Shown here in pieces: positions 6,896-9,937 of a DNA stretch of 9,937 nt. The translations under genes and the position numbers were made by a program. Numbering within the stretch: the stretch's first letter is position 1; every line of letters starts with the position of its first letter. A model generated the notes under the pieces. It saw only the letters and a program-made list of their open reading frames with translations, was not told the DNA's origin and made no database searches. This stretch comes from CAZITB01 sp964542055 (lineage in GTDB: Bacteria > Planctomycetota > Phycisphaerae > Sedimentisphaerales > CAMDDF01), in the NCBI GenBank assembly GCA_964542055.1, contig CAZITB010000104.1, positions 1 through 9,937 of the forward strand, read 5' to 3'.

Positions 6896-7813
6896 ATGGA
6901 ATATACAGCGGATGGCGATTTTATTGATGGAATAGTTGATAAGCTTACCAAGACATACGAGAATGATTCTGGAATAAATTTTATTGAGATATCTAATTTG
7001 CCTGTTCGAGAAAAAGTTTTAGGTGTGCTTGACAGGATTTTTGAGATACTTTTTCCAGGTTATGCAGGTAAGCGATCAGTTACCCGAACCAATATCAGTT
7101 TTATAGTTGGCGATTTATTGTGCCAGGTGTTTTCTGATCTTTCGGAGCAGGTGAAAAATGCCTTGAAATATAAATGCAGGGCTCAAAACTGCGATACCGG
7201 TGATTGCCAGCGGATGTCCATTGAGATCAGTAAAAAAATATTGACGAAACTGCCTGAAATACGAGATTTTCTGAAGACAGATATCGAGGCTGCTTTTGCG
7301 GGTGATCCTGCGGCAGAGTCTTTCGAGGAAATAGTTTTGAGTTATCCTGGTGTTCTGGCGATAGCAACTCATAGGATCGCTCATGAACTTTACCGGATGG
7401 AAGTTCCGCTTTTGCCAAGAATGATGAGTGAATGGGCCCATGAACGGACCGGTATAGATATTAACCCCGGTGCAAGTATCGGCAGTTATTTCTTTATAGA
7501 CCATGGAACGGGTGTTGTTATTGGTGAAACGGCTATTATTGGTGAGCATGTGCAGATATACCAGGGTGTTACTCTTGGTGCATTGGCGCCTGCCAAGGGT
7601 CAGAGTTTGCGAGGTAAGAAACGGCATCCCACGATCGAAGATAACGTTACAATTTATTCGGAAGCGACCATTTTGGGTGATATAACGATTGGCAAGGGAG
7701 CGGTAATCGGGGGTAACGTATTTGTGAAAGAATCTGTACCTGAGGGTACTGTTGTTACAACGCCTGTTCCGGAATTGATTTATCGGCAGCATAAGAAAAG
7801 GATTGAACTTTAG
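6896..7813 (+). CDS. cysE: Serine O-acetyltransferase, long-loop type
   Basis: This 305-residue enzyme acetylates serine with acetyl-CoA, giving the substrate of CysK. An alpha-helical N-terminal domain (about 1-165) precedes the left-handed beta-helix of hexapeptide repeats (about 185-280). The catalytic pair is D188 (GIDINP) and H203 (DHGTG), with the same 15-residue separation as D143/H158 of E. coli CysE. H244 lies in KRHPTI, after a loop about six residues longer than in E. coli. The long loop (GALAPAKGQSLRGKKRHP) is what I recall from Bacteroidota-like enzymes. The N-terminal domain has an unusual C94-X4-C99-X4-C104 cluster. The C-terminus ends in RIEL without the terminal isoleucine that docks E. 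coli CysE into CysK, so a cysteine synthase complex is uncertain. AGGTG lies 5 nt before the ATG, 18 nt after the cysK stop. Confidence 0.95.
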   Translation: MEYTADGDFIDGIVDKLTKTYENDSGINFIEISNLPVREKVLGVLDRIFEILFPGYAGKRSVTRTNISFIVGDLLCQVFSDLSEQVKNALKYKCRAQNCDTGDCQRMSIEISKKILTKLPEIRDFLKTDIEAAFAGDPAAESFEEIVLSYPGVLAIATHRIAHELYRMEVPLLPRMMSEWAHERTGIDINPGASIGSYFFIDHGTGVVIGETAIIGEHVQIYQGVTLGALAPAKGQSLRGKKRHPTIEDNVTIYSEATILGDITIGKGAVIGGNVFVKESVPEGTVVTTPVPELIYRQHKKRIEL

Positions 7814-7814
7814 A

Positions 7815-8720
7815 ATGGAAGTTGCAGAGAAAATTTTAGATTTGAAGGAAAAGCGTAATGCTGTGATACTTGCGCATAATTATCAGATTGGCGAGATACA
7901 GGATATCGCGGACTTTACCGGCGATTCGTTAGGGTTGAGTATCCAAGCCGCTGAAACTGATGCGGATGTGATAGTTTTTTGCGGTGTGCATTTTATGGCA
8001 GAGACGGCATCTATTTTATCGCCGGGCAAAACAGTTTTGCTGCCTGAGCTGCATGCTGGCTGTCCGATGGCGGATATGATATCAGGTGACCAACTTCGGG
8101 AAGTAAAAGACAAATATCCTGACGCACTGGTTGTAAGTTATGTAAACAGTACGGCTGAAGTTAAGTCACTTAGTGATTATTGCTGTACGAGTTCCAATGC
8201 AGTAGAACTTGTCAGATCTATACCAGAGGATAAAGAAATAATATTTGTGCCTGATCAACATCTTGGCAGTTATGTGATGGAACAGACGGGACGAGAGTTG
8301 ATATTGTATCCGGGATATTGTCCAAGCCATGCAAGAATTTTGGCAGAAGATATTCATGATTTGAAACAGGAACATCGTGATGCTGTCATTCTGGCACATC
8401 CAGAATGCAACGCGGCGGTTAAAATGCTGGCCGATGAAAAGCTCAGTACCGGTGGAATGCTGAAATTTGCAAGGGAATCCGATGAACAGGAATTTATAAT
8501 TGCAACCGAGCCGGGTATAATTCATACTTTGCAAAAGGAAAATCCGGATAAGAATTTTTATACAGCGACAGCAAAGGCGATTTGTCCGAATATGAAAAAA
8601 ATTACGCTTGATAAGGTTTTGTGGTCGCTTGAGTCTATGAGATACGAGATTAAAGTTCCAAATGAAATTTCGGAAAAGGCAAGGGGGGCTTTGGAACGGA
8701 TGATAAGTGTGGTGCCGTAA
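7815..8720 (+). CDS. nadA: Quinolinate synthase
   Basis: This 301-residue enzyme condenses iminoaspartate with dihydroxyacetone phosphate to quinolinate, the second step of de novo NAD synthesis. It uses an oxygen-sensitive [4Fe-4S] cluster. The ligands should be C83 (AGCPMAD), C169 (GYCPSH) and C257 (AICPNM), spaced as in the compact archaeal and Thermotoga enzymes. Other conserved parts are AHNYQ (20-24), CGVHFMAETA (56-65), YVNSTAE (109-115), PDQHLG (146-151) and HPEC (195-198). I chose the ATG at 7815: AAGGA at 7798-7802 lies 12 nt upstream, and the start falls 1 nt after the cysE stop, so translation is coupled. The in-frame TTG at 7803 would abut the AAGGA directly and is unlikely. No nadB or nadC is present, so iminoaspartate must come from genes outside the window. 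Confidence 0.96.
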   Translation: MEVAEKILDLKEKRNAVILAHNYQIGEIQDIADFTGDSLGLSIQAAETDADVIVFCGVHFMAETASILSPGKTVLLPELHAGCPMADMISGDQLREVKDKYPDALVVSYVNSTAEVKSLSDYCCTSSNAVELVRSIPEDKEIIFVPDQHLGSYVMEQTGRELILYPGYCPSHARILAEDIHDLKQEHRDAVILAHPECNAAVKMLADEKLSTGGMLKFARESDEQEFIIATEPGIIHTLQKENPDKNFYTATAKAICPNMKKITLDKVLWSLESMRYEIKVPNEISEKARGALERMISVVP

Positions 8721-8741
8721 ACAACAGTAGGTATATAGCAT

Positions 8742-8746
8742 AAGGA
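8742..8746 (+). promoter_or_regulatory. Ribosome binding site of metY
   Basis: AAGGA sits 7 nt before the ATG at 8754. The 33-nt gap after nadA contains no hairpin or promoter, so metY is most likely transcribed from the operon promoter. Confidence 0.6.
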
Positions 8747-8753
8747 CAGTATA

Positions 8754-9937
8754 ATGGATAACGAAAAAAAATATAAACTTGAAACATTGACGTTACATGC
8801 CGGTCAGGATGTTGACAGTGATACTTACAGCAGGGCGGTTCCGATTTATCAGACTACAAGCTATAAATTTAAAAATACGGAGCATGCGGCTGATCTTTTT
8901 GCATTGAAGGAGTTCGGCAATATTTATACCAGGTTGATGAATCCTACTACTGATGTTCTGGAAAAAAGGATCGCGGCTTTGGAGGGCGGTGTTGCGGGGT
9001 TGGCGTTTAGCTCTGGAATGAGTGCTATTACTGCCAGTATTTTGAATATCTGCANNNNNNNNNNGCAAGGCTGGAGAGCATTTTGTTTCTTCGAGCTCTT
9101 TGTACGGCGGTACGAGCACGCTGTTTACACATACTTTGAAGAAGATGGGTATTGAAGTTTCTTATGTTGATCCGAGTGATCCGGAGAATTTTGGTAAAGC
9201 GATAAAAGATAATACCCGTTTGGTGTTTATTGAAACGATTGGTAATCCTAAGAATGATGTTCTGGATTACGAGAAGATCGCAGAAATTTCGCATGCAAAT
9301 AAAGTGCCGGTGATTTGTGATAATACCGTTGCATCTCCGTTTCTATTCAGGCCGATAGATCATGGGATCGATATTGTGGTGCATAGCTGTACGAAAGTTA
9401 TCGGCGGTCATGGGACATCGGTTGGCGGAGTGATTGTTGATTCGGGTAATTTTAACTGGAACAATGGGAAGTTTCCTGAGATGACTGAGCCGGACCCGAG
9501 TTATCACGGTGTCAAGTATTTTGAGGCTTTTGATAAGCTGGCGTATATTGTGAAAGCCCGTGTCGGGGTTTTGAGGGATATCGGTTTTTGCCTGTCGCCG
9601 TTTAATGCCTTTTTGCTTTTGCAGGGTTTAGAGACTCTACATTTGAGAGTGCCTCGTCATAGTGAAAATGCATTGGCTTTAGCAAAACGGCTTGAAAAGC
9701 ATCCTAAAGTGAGCTGGGTTAATTACCCGGGTTTAGAGAGTCATAAAGATTATAAGCTTGCGATGAAGTATTTGCCGAGTGGTCAGGGTGCGATTTTAGG
9801 TTTTGGTATCAAAGGGGGCAAAGCGGCGGGCGAAAAGTTTATTAATAATGTGCAGCTTGCCAGTCATGTGGCGAATATATTAGACAGTAAGACGCTTGTT
9901 ATTCATCCGGCAAGTACGACACATCAGCAACTGACCA
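8754..9937 (+). CDS. metY: O-acetylhomoserine sulfhydrylase, interrupted by an N gap and cut by the window edge
   Basis: This fold-type I PLP enzyme of the Cys/Met metabolism family makes homocysteine from O-acetylhomoserine and sulfide. MetY-type signatures are TLTLHAGQ (11-18), SRAVPIYQTTSY (26-37), FGNIYTRLMNPT (54-65) and LVIHPASTTHQQL near the right edge. The PLP lysine is in HSCTKVIGGHG, K210 if the gap is closed, and D185 (CDNTVASP) should contact the PLP nitrogen. Codons run 8754-9053 in one frame, and from 9067 in another. Joining the flanks at their shared gca gives ILNICKAGEHF with no residue gained or lost relative to the family, so I treat it as one intact gene. About 390 residues are present and roughly 35-45 C-terminal ones lie beyond the window. 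Cystathionine gamma-synthase is less likely because of the ALKEFGNIYTR and STTHQQL motifs. Confidence 0.93.
9055..9064. other. Assembly gap of ten Ns inside metY
   Basis: The ten Ns look like a placeholder, not a measured length. The left flank ends in tgca and the right flank begins gcaagg. Merging the shared gca removes 13 positions and restores the metY frame. Confidence 0.9.

Noticed and set aside
7115..7792. 225-codon open frame antisense to cysE
   Set aside because: It lies opposite the conserved catalytic half of cysE. Its translation is rich in Arg, Asn and Cys with no recognisable domain, so it is a shadow frame.
7803..7814. TTG start for nadA overlapping the cysE stop
   Set aside because: The AAGGA site abuts the TTG with no spacer, while the ATG at 7815 begins the conserved protein.
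8166..8741. 191-codon open frame antisense to nadA
   Set aside because: It is the complement of conserved nadA sequence. The Cys/Phe/Ile-rich, low-plausibility translation and missing ribosome site indicate a shadow.
8754..9155. Short stand-alone metY fragment or pseudogene ending after the N run
   Set aside because: The tail after the Ns is out of frame only because of the placeholder length. The other frame continues MetY to the window edge.
1..9937. Mobile element, CRISPR array, tRNA, rRNA or riboswitch
   Set aside because: I saw no transposase or integrase, no regularly spaced direct repeats, no tRNA-like or rRNA segment, and the intergenic gaps are too short or unstructured for a riboswitch.

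Overview
The window carries seven protein-coding genes in two blocks that diverge from a shared control region at about 5301-5493. Moderate-to-low GC, good Shine-Dalgarno sites and near-consensus sigma70-type promoters point to a bacterium. A run of ten Ns indicates a draft or metagenomic assembly. The mix of genes (DUF4914-like protein, GT4 fused to an alpha/alpha-barrel-like domain, and a Rrf2-cysK-cysE-nadA-metY cluster with a long-loop serine acetyltransferase) would fit an anaerobic member of the Planctomycetota/PVC or Bacteroidota-like groups. That assignment is an inference from family impressions, not from a marker gene.

Left block, minus strand. A large P-loop protein that I place in the uncharacterised DUF4914 family (92-1987) has its own promoter and a terminator-like hairpin after it. 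Upstream of it lies a two-gene unit: a glycosyltransferase fused to a six-hairpin-like domain (2970-5300) whose stop codon overlaps the start of an exonuclease III gene (2203-2973). This unit is driven by a perfect-consensus promoter (TTGACA, 16 bp, TATAAT).

Right block, plus strand. An operon starts at a strong promoter (TTGACT, 17 bp, TATACT) whose -10 element is overlapped by an inverted repeat. It reads Rrf2 regulator, cysK, cysE, nadA and metY, with gaps of 25, 18, 1 and 33 nt. CysE makes O-acetylserine, CysK turns it into cysteine with sulfide, and MetY makes homocysteine from O-acetylhomoserine with sulfide. Both sulfur amino acids are therefore made by direct sulfhydrylation. NadA, an Fe-S-dependent NAD biosynthesis enzyme, sits inside the operon almost fused to cysE. 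The first gene is a cysteine-bearing Rrf2/IscR-type regulator, so the operon looks like a sulfur/Fe-S/NAD regulon under one sensor.

metY is interrupted by the ten-N gap and runs off the right edge. The two flanks share a 3-base overlap (gca), and joining them there restores the frame and the family's usual spacing, so the gap appears to be a scaffolding artefact and not a broken gene. I see no mobile element, CRISPR array, tRNA or rRNA. Most of the window is core metabolism. The less-understood parts are the DUF4914-like P-loop protein, the GT4 fusion, and the regulatory link from Rrf2 to nadA.
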